From DATBVX01 sp963705495 (GTDB lineage Bacteria; Pseudomonadota; Gammaproteobacteria; Steroidobacterales; Steroidobacteraceae): a DNA stretch of 64,000 nt. Below are positions 1 through 9,667 of the stretch, one piece after another. The stretch covers positions 269,990 through 333,989 of the forward strand of contig CAVPJQ010000003.1 of assembly GCA_963705495.1 (NCBI GenBank). The letters run 5' to 3'. Position 1 is the first letter of the stretch, and every line of letters starts with the position of its first letter. Both the position numbers and the translations under genes were made by a program. The notes beneath the pieces were generated by a model that worked only from the letters and a program-made list of their open reading frames with translations, was not told where the DNA came from and searched no databases.

Positions 1-925
1 CGGCAGCCTGATCCTGTCGAGCAGCGCGCGGCCGATTCCCGCAATCACACTGGAACGCAATTACTCTGATCCGTTCAATGTACCAGTGCTGAAATGGCTG
101 GGGCCGTGGCGTGCAAGCGTTGGGCTGGGCGCGCTCGAGTCGCATCGCGAGGATTTCGATGACACGCGAGTGTTCGAGGCTCGCGTAACGTTCAAGCCGT
201 GGAAGCATCTCGAGATCGGCCTGTCGCGTACCGCTTTGATCTGCGGTGAAGGGCGCCCGTGCAGTCTCAGTACGTTCTGGGACATGTTCACGGGGAACGA
301 CAACGATCAGGATCCATCGCAACAGCCAGGCGACCAACTCGCCGGCTACGACTTGCGATTTTCATCGCCATGGCGGCGAGTGCCGTTTGCGCTCTACGGA
401 CAGATGATTGGAGAAGACGAGGCCGGCGCTCTTCCCAGCAAGTTTCTCGGGCTGTTTGGCGTCGAACAATGGAGTTCCATCGGCGCGGGCAGCTATCGCG
501 TACACGTGGAGTATGCGGATACTGCTTGCGAGTTTTCGCGCCAGTCGCCGCAATTCGACTGTGCGTACGAGAGCGCAATCTACACAGTGGGCTATCGATT
601 CCGTGGACGCAGCATTGGCCATTCCGTTGACTCCGATAGCCGAATGACGACGGTGGGCGCCCTGTACGTTGGCCCGGGTGGTACATCGTGGGAATTGGTC
701 GCCCGAGACGCGGAGCTGAATCGCGATGCCAACGCCGTGGAAGAGACTGCTCATGCGCTCGCTCCACTCGCGACAGATGTGGAAAGCGTCGATCTGTTCT
801 ATCGTCGCGAACTTATGGGAGGACACCTGACCGCGGCCGCAGGTTTTGAAAGTCGCGAAGTCGCCTCGCTATCATCCAAGGATGAGGAATGGCGCGTGAT
901 GGCTCAATGGGTCGGAAAGTTCTGA
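1..925 (+). CDS. Wzi-type capsule assembly outer-membrane protein (5' partial)
   Basis: The reading frame is open from base 2 to the TGA at 923-925, so the gene begins before the window; a GTG at 86 is only an internal codon. The visible ~307 residues alternate polar and hydrophobic residues, with many aromatic positions, as expected for beta strands of an outer-membrane barrel. The pattern resembles the C-terminal half of the capsule-assembly Wzi family, whose members hold capsule at the cell surface. The stop overlaps the start of the SLBB export gene by one base (TGATG), so the two are translationally coupled. The context (export protein, Wzz protein, sugar genes) supports a capsule role. 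The family call is from overall pattern, not from a catalytic motif; another outer-membrane barrel is the alternative. Confidence 0.7.
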   Translation, partial: GSLILSSSARPIPAITLERNYSDPFNVPVLKWLGPWRASVGLGALESHREDFDDTRVFEARVTFKPWKHLEIGLSRTALICGEGRPCSLSTFWDMFTGNDNDQDPSQQPGDQLAGYDLRFSSPWRRVPFALYGQMIGEDEAGALPSKFLGLFGVEQWSSIGAGSYRVHVEYADTACEFSRQSPQFDCAYESAIYTVGYRFRGRSIGHSVDSDSRMTTVGALYVGPGGTSWELVARDAELNRDANAVEETAHALAPLATDVESVDLFYRRELMGGHLTAAAGFESREVASLSSKDEEWRVMAQWVGKF

Positions 926-3756
926 TGCGACCGGCGCGAGCAGTTCGTGGGTTGGCGCTCTTCGTGATCTCGCTCGCGGCCATTACGGTCGCGGCCCTGG
1001 CGCGCGCGCAGACGACGCCGGAATCGACGCCCGAGTTGACGGAGGAACAGCTGCAGATCCTGCAGGATCTTCCCGCGGAAGAGCGCCAGGCGTTGATCGA
1101 GCAATATCTCAAGTCTCGCGGTCAGGGTGCTGAGTCGCCCACCAGCGGTGAACGGGGGACGACCACGCCCTCGGGCCGAGGGACCACGAGCAATCAGGTA
1201 AGGCCGCTCGCCCCCGAGGGCGAAAGAACGCTTGGAACACTGAGTGCGGAGGAGCAACTGAAGCGTCTCAAGGCGCTGCAGGACCTCAAGGAGCCACCCC
1301 TCAAGGAAAGCGATTCACTGATCATCGATCTCAAGCTCCGCAAGCGCGAAGATCGTCCCGCGAGGCTCACCGAACGTCTCGAAGCACTGCGCGATCGAAT
1401 CATGGAGCGCAATCCCTACCGACTGGATCGCTCCGGGCTACTAACCCTGCCGGGATTTGAGCCGATCAACATGCTGGGGCTCACCGAAAGGCTCGCTGCT
1501 TTGCGGCTCGGCGCCGATAAGGATCTGGCCGAATTCACCGTCAAGGTCACGCGCCTGGATATCAAAGCGGCAGGCGACGAGGCGCTCAAACCCTTCGGTT
1601 ACGACCTGTTTACCGACGTTATTTCGAGTTTTGCGCCGGCGACCGACATCCCAGTTCCCTCGGACTACATCTTGGGCCCGGGTGATCAGCTGCGGGTCCA
1701 GCTCTTCGGCAATACGAATCGCGTACAGACATTCACGGTGGGACGCGACGGCCAGATCAGCTTTCCGCAGATAGGACCTATTACTGTCGGCGGTCAACGG
1801 TTTTCCGCCGTGAAAGAGAGCATCGAAGACCACGTCGCGCGACAGATGATCGGGGTGCGTGCCTACGTGCAGATGGGCGAGACGCGCGGGATCCGGATCT
1901 TTCTATTGGGTGAGGTGGAGAAACCCGGCTCATATACGGTCAGCGGCCTTTCAACCGTGACCAACGCGTTGTTCGCAGGCGGCGGAATCAAGCGCTCGGG
2001 TTCGTTGCGCAACATCCAGCTCAAGCGCAGCGGCCAGCTCGTCACGCGGCTCGACCTGTACGACCTGCTGTTGCGGGGTGACACGAGCAACGATGCGAGG
2101 CTGCTGGCCGGCGATGTCGTCTTTATTCCGCCCATCGGCAATACGGTATCGGTCAACGGTGAGGTCCTTCGTCCCGCGATCTACGAGATCCGCAACGAAG
2201 CTTCAGTCGGCGACCTCATCAACTTGTCGGGGGGATTGACGCCCGAAGCGGATCAACGCCAGTCGCGCTTGGAGCGCCGTAACGAGAGGGGCGAACGAGT
2301 CGTCACCAACATCGACTTATCCTCGGCCAGTGCACGGTCCGAAACACTGCAGAACGGAGATTTCCTGCGAGTGCTGCGGATTCGTGACGTGCTCGATGGT
2401 GGCGTGACGGTCTCAGGGTTCGTCTATCAGTCTCAGCCGTTTGAATATCGGCAAGGGCTGCGGCTCAGCGATGTGTTGCGATTCGAGGACCTGAAGCCCG
2501 GTGCGGACACACACTACATACTCATCCGTCGCGAACTGCCGCCGGATCGAAAGGCGAGCGTCGTGTCGGCAGATTTGGCCGCAGCACTCGCCGCACCAGG
2601 ATCGGAAAAGGACATTCTCCTGCAGCCGCGTGATCAGCTCACGGTTTTCGACCTGCAATCCGGACGCGATCGTGTCGTCAGCAATGTTCTCGATGACCTG
2701 CGAGCTCAGGCTACCTATTCGGAGCCGCTTCAAGCGGTAATCGTCGGTGGCCGTGTACGGGCGCCGGGTCAATACCCACTCGAACCCAACATGCGAGTGA
2801 CTGATCTCATCCGCGCCGGCGGCAGTCTCGAGGATGCCGCCTACGGCGGGAAGGCAGAGCTCTCTCGCTATGAGGCCGTGAACGGCGAGTACCGCCAGAC
2901 GGAGTTGATCGACATTGATCTCGCAGCGGTACTGCGGGGCGACGCGGCGGCGAACATACTCCTCAAGCCCTACGACGCGCTCAACATCAAGGAATTGCCG
3001 CAGTGGCGTGAGCTGGAACTTGTGACCATTGAAGGTGAGGTCCGCTTTCCAGGTGTCTATCCAATTCAGCGCGGCGAAACGATGCGCTCGGTGCTGCAAC
3101 GAGCTGGCGGCCTGAGTGACCTGGCCTTTTCAAAGGGCGCCGTCTTCACCCGCGAGGAGCTTCGTAAACGCGAGCAGGAGCAATTGGATCGTCTGACCGA
3201 GCAATTGAAGCGCGATCTCGCGGTCCTCGCATTGCAGGGTGCTCAAAGTGGAATCCCGGGCACGCAGTCGCTCGTAGTGGGACAAGGACTTCTGGAGCAA
3301 TTGAAGGGTTCGCAAGCGGTAGGGAGACTCGTCATCGATCTCGACAAGATCGTGGCTGGAAACGTCGCTGGACCCGATGACATCATGCTCAAGAATGGCG
3401 ATCGTTTGCTTGTCCCGAAGCAAAGCCAGGAGGTTTCAGTGATAGGAGAAGTGCCGAACGCAACTGCTCACCGCTACACCGCCGACCTATCGCGCGAGGA
3501 TTACATCAGTCTCAGCGGCGGCTATACCAAGCAGGCCGACGAGAGCAGGGTCTACGTCGTACGCGCAAACGGCAGCGTCATTGCAGATTCGGGTAATCGC
3601 TGGTTCAGTAAGGCGGGATCTGAGGGAATCGAGCCCGGCGATACGGTTGTAGTGCCGCTCAACGCGGGCAAGATGCGGCCACTGCCGTTGTGGACGGCCG
3701 TTACGACAATTATCTACAACCTGGCCGTCGCGGTGGCGGCCGTAAATTCGTTTTAG
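925..3756 (+). CDS. Large polysaccharide export protein with multiple SLBB domains (Wza-like)
   Basis: This predicted 943-residue periplasmic/outer-membrane protein should form or gate the export channel for a surface polysaccharide. I chose the ATG at 925, which overlaps the upstream stop and opens directly into a signal peptide ending near ALARA-QT (about residue 28); the ATG at 889 would add 12 polar residues in front of it. A charged low-complexity region (about 30-230) is followed by a polysaccharide-export domain starting near residue 243 (YILGPGDQLRV). About six SLBB-like units follow, each with a G-x-V-x-x-P-G-x-Y type signature, e.g. GGRVRAPGQY and EGEVRFPGVY. The C-terminus is hydrophobic. 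It is far longer than classical Wza (~380 residues) because of the extra SLBB units. The frame is intact. Confidence 0.88.
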   Translation: MRPARAVRGLALFVISLAAITVAALARAQTTPESTPELTEEQLQILQDLPAEERQALIEQYLKSRGQGAESPTSGERGTTTPSGRGTTSNQVRPLAPEGERTLGTLSAEEQLKRLKALQDLKEPPLKESDSLIIDLKLRKREDRPARLTERLEALRDRIMERNPYRLDRSGLLTLPGFEPINMLGLTERLAALRLGADKDLAEFTVKVTRLDIKAAGDEALKPFGYDLFTDVISSFAPATDIPVPSDYILGPGDQLRVQLFGNTNRVQTFTVGRDGQISFPQIGPITVGGQRFSAVKESIEDHVARQMIGVRAYVQMGETRGIRIFLLGEVEKPGSYTVSGLSTVTNALFAGGGIKRSGSLRNIQLKRSGQLVTRLDLYDLLLRGDTSNDARLLAGDVVFIPPIGNTVSVNGEVLRPAIYEIRNEASVGDLINLSGGLTPEADQRQSRLERRNERGERVVTNIDLSSASARSETLQNGDFLRVLRIRDVLDGGVTVSGFVYQSQPFEYRQGLRLSDVLRFEDLKPGADTHYILIRRELPPDRKASVVSADLAAALAAPGSEKDILLQPRDQLTVFDLQSGRDRVVSNVLDDLRAQATYSEPLQAVIVGGRVRAPGQYPLEPNMRVTDLIRAGGSLEDAAYGGKAELSRYEAVNGEYRQTELIDIDLAAVLRGDAAANILLKPYDALNIKELPQWRELELVTIEGEVRFPGVYPIQRGETMRSVLQRAGGLSDLAFSKGAVFTREELRKREQEQLDRLTEQLKRDLAVLALQGAQSGIPGTQSLVVGQGLLEQLKGSQAVGRLVIDLDKIVAGNVAGPDDIMLKNGDRLLVPKQSQEVSVIGEVPNATAHRYTADLSREDYISLSGGYTKQADESRVYVVRANGSVIADSGNRWFSKAGSEGIEPGDTVVVPLNAGKMRPLPLWTAVTTIIYNLAVAVAAVNSF

Positions 3757-3768
3757 CAGGCGAACAGG

Positions 3769-4710
3769 ATGGCCGGCCGAGACATTGAGTCGCAGGACGC
3801 TGGAGTTGACGACCCGGTCTCGACGCCGGAACAGTCCGACTACGTCACCTTGAGCGAGTTGATCAGCTTCCTGTTTCGGTATCGCGCCACGATTGCAATT
3901 GTCGTTGGGCTGTGCGTTGCGGCGGCACTTGCGTGGTCAGTTCTCGCTCCCCATGTCTTTCGAGCTGTCGTGATCATGGCGCCCGCTGATGACACCGACG
4001 GGAAGGGGCAGTTTGCCCAGCTGGCATCCCGATTCGGAGCACTTGATTCGGTCCTGGGCGGGTCCTTTGACAGTGGTGTCATGGACAAGGATATTGGGCT
4101 GGCTACCCTGAAGTCGCAGCGTCTGATCCGACCTTTCATCGAGCAACGTAATCTCCTTCCGCTCCTTTTTGCGCACCAGTGGGATGCCAGTCAGGCACGC
4201 TGGAAATCCACCGATCCTGATCGAATACCCACCTTAGCCGACGGCGTTGACCTATTTGGCCGACGCGTGCTCTTTGTCAATGAAGATAGAAAGACGCGGC
4301 TAATTACACTCACGGTCGAGTGGTCCGACCGCCGGCTGGCAGCCGAATGGGCGAACGCTCTCGTTGCAGAGGTCAACCAGGCGACCCGGCAGCGGGCCAT
4401 TCAGGAATCACAATTAAGTATCGCGTATCTAAAGGGCGAGTTGACCAAGACAGATATGGTCGACGTTCAGCAGGGCATATACCGACTGATCGAAGCACAG
4501 ATCAACAAGATCATGCTTGCGAACGTGCGGAAAGAATTTGCCTTCAAAGTAATTGATCCGGCAGTCGTCCCAGAAGCTGACCGCTATGTTTGGCCTCGTC
4601 GTGGGTTGATGCTCGCTGGGGGCTTGATCGCAGGACTAGTACTTGGATTGTTGATCGCTCTGCTGCGCAACGCCGTCTCATCTGCTCGTATTCGCAAGAG
4701 TATCGCCTGA
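3769..4710 (+). CDS. Wzz-family chain-length determinant protein
   Basis: A 313-residue inner-membrane protein with the Wzz topology: a transmembrane helix near residues 40-62 (following YVTLSELISFLFRYR), a periplasmic domain rich in helix-forming residues, and a second helix near 280-303 just before a short basic tail. Proteins of this family set polymer length in Wzy-dependent polysaccharide assembly. It lacks the C-terminal kinase domain of Wzc-type proteins, so any tyrosine kinase partner must be separate. It starts 12 bases after the SLBB gene and is likely co-transcribed with it and with the flippase gene that follows after 71 bases. The frame is intact. Confidence 0.82.
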   Translation: MAGRDIESQDAGVDDPVSTPEQSDYVTLSELISFLFRYRATIAIVVGLCVAAALAWSVLAPHVFRAVVIMAPADDTDGKGQFAQLASRFGALDSVLGGSFDSGVMDKDIGLATLKSQRLIRPFIEQRNLLPLLFAHQWDASQARWKSTDPDRIPTLADGVDLFGRRVLFVNEDRKTRLITLTVEWSDRRLAAEWANALVAEVNQATRQRAIQESQLSIAYLKGELTKTDMVDVQQGIYRLIEAQINKIMLANVRKEFAFKVIDPAVVPEADRYVWPRRGLMLAGGLIAGLVLGLLIALLRNAVSSARIRKSIA

Positions 4711-4781
4711 CGGGTACCAGATTCCCTGGACTTGCCGTAACCCCCACACTCGCAATCAGTTTCGATTGGAGCGCAACGTAA

Positions 4782-6322
4782 GTGTCGTCTGGCCAAGGTA
4801 CCGGCCTAGCGCGGCTAGCTCGCTTGAGCGTCGCGGTCGCTATCGCCATTGCATTGGGGCGCGTCAGCGGATTCATCCGGGAAATTGCTTTGTCGCGCGC
4901 GGCTGGTGGCGCGACGTCGTACGCGGACACGGGTCTTCTGCTGCTGACGTTTCCGGATTTCCTGGTTGGCTTGGCGCTGAGCGGTGCACTAGCAGCCGCG
5001 CTTGTCCCAGAGTTTCAGCGAATAGGTAGGGAACGCGCATCGGCGCTGTTTGTTCAGTGCTCCCTGCTTATCTTGATTGTCATGGCGTTGATGGCAGCAG
5101 CGGCTGCGTTGGCGGCACCCCAATTGATTCATGTGTTGGCCCCGGGTCTACCGGCGAACCAAGTGACTGATGCCGTACCAATGTTTCGTCTGATGCTTTG
5201 GGCAGTGCCGCTGACTGCATTGTCGGGCGTTACGACAGCTTGGCTCAACTCATCCGACAAATTTGTCGTCCCGGCGGCCGGGACGTTGATGTTCAACTTG
5301 GCTGTGATCGTGTCGATCCTGACTGTCAGGGGGCCGGCTGACTTGCCACGCGCGATCATGATCGGGGTTGTCGTCGGTGCTGTCGCTCGTTTGATGTCCC
5401 AGCTGGCGCAGGTAGTCTGCGGTGGAAGGAACTTGCAAGGCCGCCGCGTCAATGGCTGGTGCGTCGCGATCTGATCCGCAGATATCTGGAGGCGCTAGGG
5501 GTGGCAAGTCTGCTGCTGTTAATGCCGGTGATTGGGCGGGCTCTCGCCTCGCTAGACAGCGCGGGCAGTCTTGCGCTGTATACGTACGCCCAGAAATTGG
5601 TCGAGTTGCCGCTTGGCGCGGCTATTACGGTCCTGGCACTGATTGCATTTCCGGGAATGAGCCGGAACTTTAGCGATCCCACCCAACGGTCGAAGGGTAC
5701 CCGCCTTTTGGTTACGACAATTCAGATGACGCTGATCCTCTCGGTTGGCATCGCGCTGCCGTGCGTTGTATTCGCGCGGCAGGATTGCCGATCTCGCGTT
5801 CGGACTTGCAGGCATGGCGCAAGATCAGGTGACGGCCTTGGCGTCGGTCGCGCGAGTTGGATTCGTCTCGCTGCCCCTACAAGGCATAGTGACTGTCATG
5901 CTAGCCGCGCTCAATGCCGACAAGGATACGCGCGGAGCATTATGGGGGGTAACAATTGTTGCCGTTGTCCTATTCCCCATTGCGGGTGTAGGCGCGGTGC
6001 ATGCCGGTGGTCTTACGGCGTTGATGGCGCTATTTGTACGCGGCACATACGCAGCGCTCGCGGGCGTGCTGGTGGTAAGAATCGACCATCGCCTGCAGGT
6101 GCGAATCTTGCCGCAGGTGCTTGATCGACCGACGACTCGGAGCCTGGGAATCGGCGCGTCGGTGGAGGAATCGTCGCTCTCGCAGGCCAGCAGATCGCCG
6201 CGAGTACCGCACAGGGCGCATTGGCCGCGATCGTCACAGCTTTCGTATCGATATCCCTGAGCATGGCCTGCATGCCGGCTATGCGCTCGCGGGCTGGATT
6301 CCTGCGAAGAAATCAACAATGA
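4782..6322 (+). CDS. MurJ/MviN-family lipid-linked oligosaccharide flippase (frameshifted here)
   Basis: Joined, the gene encodes about 513 residues of a polytopic membrane protein of the MurJ (MviN) branch of the MOP exporter superfamily. The N-terminus reads GRVSGFIREIALSRAAGG, the conserved MurJ opening, and hydrophobic helices continue to the end. The frame changes near 5445, near 5778 (about one extra base in gcgcggcagg) and near 6160; each time the next frame continues the same protein. The last segment ends at a TGA (6320-6322) overlapping the ATG of the aldolase gene. The GTG start at 4782 has a GGAG 11 bases upstream. No Wzx-type flippase is seen in this operon, so I infer that it flips the undecaprenyl-linked repeat unit rather than lipid II. 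A housekeeping MurJ role cannot be excluded. Confidence 0.75.
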
Positions 6323-7139
6323 CTCTACGGCTCATGATGATTGTGAACCAGCCGGACATTGCAAGATATATCGCGGCGAATGGTGTCGATCGGATATTCG
6401 TCGACCTGGAGAGTCTTGGGAAACTGGAACGACAAGGCCATCGCGATACGTTGATCAGTCGCCACACGTTTGATGACATCATCCAGGTTCGACGGGCCGT
6501 TCCACATGCGCCCTTGCTCGTGCGTCTCAATCCCTGGAATAAGGGTTCGCCATCGGAGATCGATGAGTCGATTGAGCGCGGCGCAGACATGCTCATGCTT
6601 CCGATGTTCAGAAAGCACGAAGAAGTTAGCAGCTTTTGCAGGTGTGTTCGTTCCAGGGTGCCGGTGATTCCGTTGGTTGAAACACCCGAAGCAGTCGCGG
6701 AAATCAACACGATCGCGCGCATAGATGGCGTGCGTGAGATGTACATCGGACTTAACGATCTTCACATCGCAATGGGGACAAGATTCATGTTTGAACCGCT
6801 TGCGAACGGTCTGGACCGAGTCGCGGATACCCTGCAGACAGTCGGCATGCCGTTCGGGTTTGGCGGAATAGCGCGTATCGGGGAAGGCCTGTTGCCTGCG
6901 GAATGTATCGTCGGCGAACACGTACGACTGGGATCAAGTTCGGCAATCCTCTCCAGGCTTTTCATCGACAGGCGAGCACGTTGTCGAGGTCCTGCAGTAA
7001 TGGATTTTGCCGCCGCCGAGATCGCGAAGATACGGGTGGCAGAGCACCTGTTTGAGGCCGGCGGGGAGCGCGCGCTCAGCTTGAATCACGCGGAGGTTGT
7101 GCCGAATCATTGCACGAATTACCGGAGGAAGCTACTTGA
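6319..7139 (+). CDS. HpcH/HpaI aldolase/citrate lyase family protein of a polysaccharide operon (frameshifted near its 3' end)
   Basis: The ATG at 6319 overlaps the flippase stop. The first ~215 residues are in one frame and have a TIM-barrel aldolase pattern: GVDRIFVDLE near the N-terminus, LLVRLNPW, VPVIPLVETPEAV (metal-binding Glu region), and GLNDLHIAMGTRFMFEPL. Family members with this sequence style occur in capsule and O-antigen loci, where their substrate is generally unknown; canonical members cleave or form pyruvate- or acetyl-CoA-derived C-C bonds. After about 6965 the frame wanders (near 6985, near 7103 and before the end); the most likely stop is the TGA at 7137-7139, overlapping the next gene's TTG. 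Whether it supplies a sugar precursor or modifies one is not visible. Confidence 0.72.
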
Positions 7140-7686
7140 AGCGGGCGTTCGACGTGGCGATATCCGCGCTGGCCCTCACGGCGCTCGTACCGCTTCTGGC
7201 CGTAGTCGCGCTTCTCGTGAGACTGAGTAGCAGCGGTCCAGTATTGTTTCGGCAGCGGCACGTAGGGCGCGGCAACACGACTTTCACTCTGTTGAAGTTT
7301 CGCAGCATGGTTGTTGGTGCTGATCAGCATGGTTCATACCAAACATCGGATCATGATCCTCGAATCACAAGGGTTGGCCGTTGGATTCGGCGCTCGAGCA
7401 TCGACGAGCTCCACAGTTGCTGAATGTGTTGCGAGGTGACATGAGCTTGATAGGACCGCGGCCCGATGTCCCTGAGCGACGTGGCCTCTTCGCGGACGAG
7501 GAATCGGTTCTTAGGCACAGCGTGCGCCCAGGCTTAACCGGTCTAGCCCAAGCGAAAAAGCGGTCCTGGGCAACCACAGAAGAGCGCAAGGCCCTAGATC
7601 TTGAATATGTTCGGCGCCAGAGCGTCTGGCTGGATATCAAGATAGTCGGAATGACTTTGCGGCATATCGCAAAGGGTGGCAATTAG
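7136..7686 (+). CDS. Small initiating undecaprenyl-phosphate sugar-phosphate transferase (PglC-like; one frameshift)
   Basis: The joined product is about 183 residues, the size of PglC-type monotopic phosphoglycosyltransferases. I infer a TTG start at 7136 because GGAGGA lies just upstream and translation opens with LKRAFDVAISALALTAL, the family's re-entrant membrane segment. Conserved blocks follow: GPVLFRQRHVGRG, FTLLKFRSM, IDELPQLLNVLRGDMSLIGPRP and the C-terminal PGLTGLAQ. The frame breaks near 7413, where one C appears to be missing in the codon pair for Leu-Pro. It would transfer a sugar phosphate (possibly an N-acetylated 6-deoxy sugar) from a UDP donor to undecaprenyl phosphate, starting the repeat unit. 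Sugar identity is inference. Confidence 0.82.
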
Positions 7687-7688
7687 CG

Positions 7689-9514
7689 GTGTGCGGGATA
7701 TTCGGATATTTCTTTCGCGATGGAAGCGCTATGGATTCCGCTACGTTCTCACGCATGGGGGATTCAATTCGCCATCGAGATGCCGGACGACTCGGGCGTG
7801 TTCGTCGGCAGTAGTGTAGGGCTGGGCAATCAACGCTTGTCAATCATCGATATCGAAGGCGGCCATCAGCCGTTCGTTTCCGACGACGGCGAAATCGTAG
7901 TGATTCAAAACGGCGAAATATTTAACCATGTGGAGCTTGCCGCGGAACTCTCTGCGATCGGGATCAAATGCGAAGACGCATTCGGACACCGAAGTGCTGT
8001 TGCGTTGGTATGAGAGGGAGGGCATTCAATTCCTTCAGCGATTGAACGGTATGTTCGCGATCGCCATATACGATCGGCGTCGTGATGAGCTTTACCTGAT
8101 TCGCGATCGCATCGGTGTCAAGCCGCTCTACGTGACGCAATCGGGTGCTGGGATCCTTTTCGCATCTGAGATCAAGGCACTCCTCGCTGCTGGCGTGAGA
8201 AAGGACCTGTACCCCCCGGCCGTCGACTTATTTCTAAGCTACAACTATGTGCCACCACCGTTCACGATGTATGAGGGAATCAGGCATGTAATGCCGGGTC
8301 ATTATCTGCGGATTACACGCGCTACGACACACGAACACTGCTGGTGGCAGCTGGCTGAAGTGCGCCCAGTGGGTGGTCGCCCACAACAGCAGTGGATAGA
8401 CGAATTCAATTCGCTGCTCAACGATGCTGTGCGCTTACGGCTACGTGCCGACGTGCCGTTTGGTGCATTTCTTTCGGGCGGCGTGGATTCGAGCACGATC
8501 GTCGGTCTGATGGCACGACACAGCTCGCTGCCGGTTCGAACGTTCTGTATCGGGTTTCACGATCCTCGATACGATGAGAGTCCATTCGCACAACAGGCAG
8601 CCGATCGATTCGGTGCCCAGCACACGATGGAGCGTGTGAGTCCCAATATGCTCGATCTCTGGCCCAAGGTCCTGTACCACTGCGACCAACCACACGGTGA
8701 CGTGTCGTTCATGCCTACCTATCGGCTGGCAGAGCTTGCGGCGCGGCATGTGAAGGTGGTGCTGACAGGCGATGGCGGTGATGAGCTATTTGCTGGGTAC
8801 GAGAAATACCGCGACTTCTTTCGCAATCAGCCCGTAGCAGACCTACCGGACGCTGCATTCCAGGAACGCTACCTGCAAAGTATTTCGCTATTGGGTGATC
8901 GGGCAAAGGCGCAGCTCTATCAACCAACATTTCGAGCACGACTCGACGGCTCTTCGGCACTTGACCTGGCGCGTGGGCACTTCGTCAAGGCGCGCCACTT
9001 CGACCGCGTAAACCAGGCCCTCTATCTCGACATGCAGCTCCTGCTTCCGGGCAACAACCTGGTTAAGCCGGACCGAATGGGGATGGCCGTATCCTTGGAA
9101 GCCCGTACGCCGTTTCTGGACTATCGAGTGGCGGAGCATGGGTTCCGCATGCCAGGCGAGCTGAAATTGCGGGACGGAGAGATGAAATACATCTACAAGC
9201 GGGCCGTTACCGGCCTAATTGGACGCGATTTGGCATATCGCAAGAAGCAAATGTTTACAGTGCCGATCGGGGAATGGCTTAAGGACGAATTGCGACCGTA
9301 CTGCGAGAGGCTACTCAGTAATAGAAACGGTCTGTTTGAAACCATCTTTCAGTCGGCCGCGCTGCTCGATCTTCTTGAAGAGCATGTGCGCGGTGAGTGC
9401 AACCGGACCAGAGAATTGCGCGGCCTGATGGCTATTAGCATATGGACAGACATTTTTGTCGGTGCAAGCGATTTTCGATGGAATGATCAGGGCGTCCACG
9501 TTCGTGGCAACTAG
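7689..9514 (+). CDS. Asparagine synthase-like glutamine amidotransferase (frameshifted near the 5' end)
   Basis: A GTG at 7689 is followed immediately by TGC, giving the N-terminal nucleophile Cys2 in MCGIFGYF, the hallmark of class II glutamine amidotransferases. Conserved features follow: PDDSG, NGEIFNH, HSDTEVLL, GMFAIAIYD, DRIGVKPLY, and the synthetase PP-loop FGAFLSGGVDSSTIVGL; later TGDGGDELFAGYEKY and DRMGMAVSLEARTPFLDY. The joined length is ~609 residues, usual for AsnB. Two apparent indels lie near 7785 and 7965; from 7970 the frame is open to 9514. In polysaccharide operons such enzymes often amidate uronic acids or related sugars rather than make asparagine. That role, perhaps on a product of the UDP-glucose dehydrogenase, is inferred from location. 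A 153-base gap without a gene follows. Confidence 0.82.
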
Positions 9515-9667
9515 CTCATGCGACAGTTCAATGCCACTCGGCTTCGTCTATGTCACATTCAGGCTACCCACGAATGCGCGAGCGTGACAATCAATCGAAT
9601 GCATAGGTCGCTTGCGTGAGCCTACGAAGTCCGGGGTTGTCAAAGTACCACTTGTGGTTGATGGCCC

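Noticed and set aside
889..924. Earlier in-frame ATG codons (889, 907) for the SLBB export gene
   Set aside because: They put polar residues in front of a clean signal peptide; ATG 925 overlaps the upstream stop and starts the signal peptide directly.
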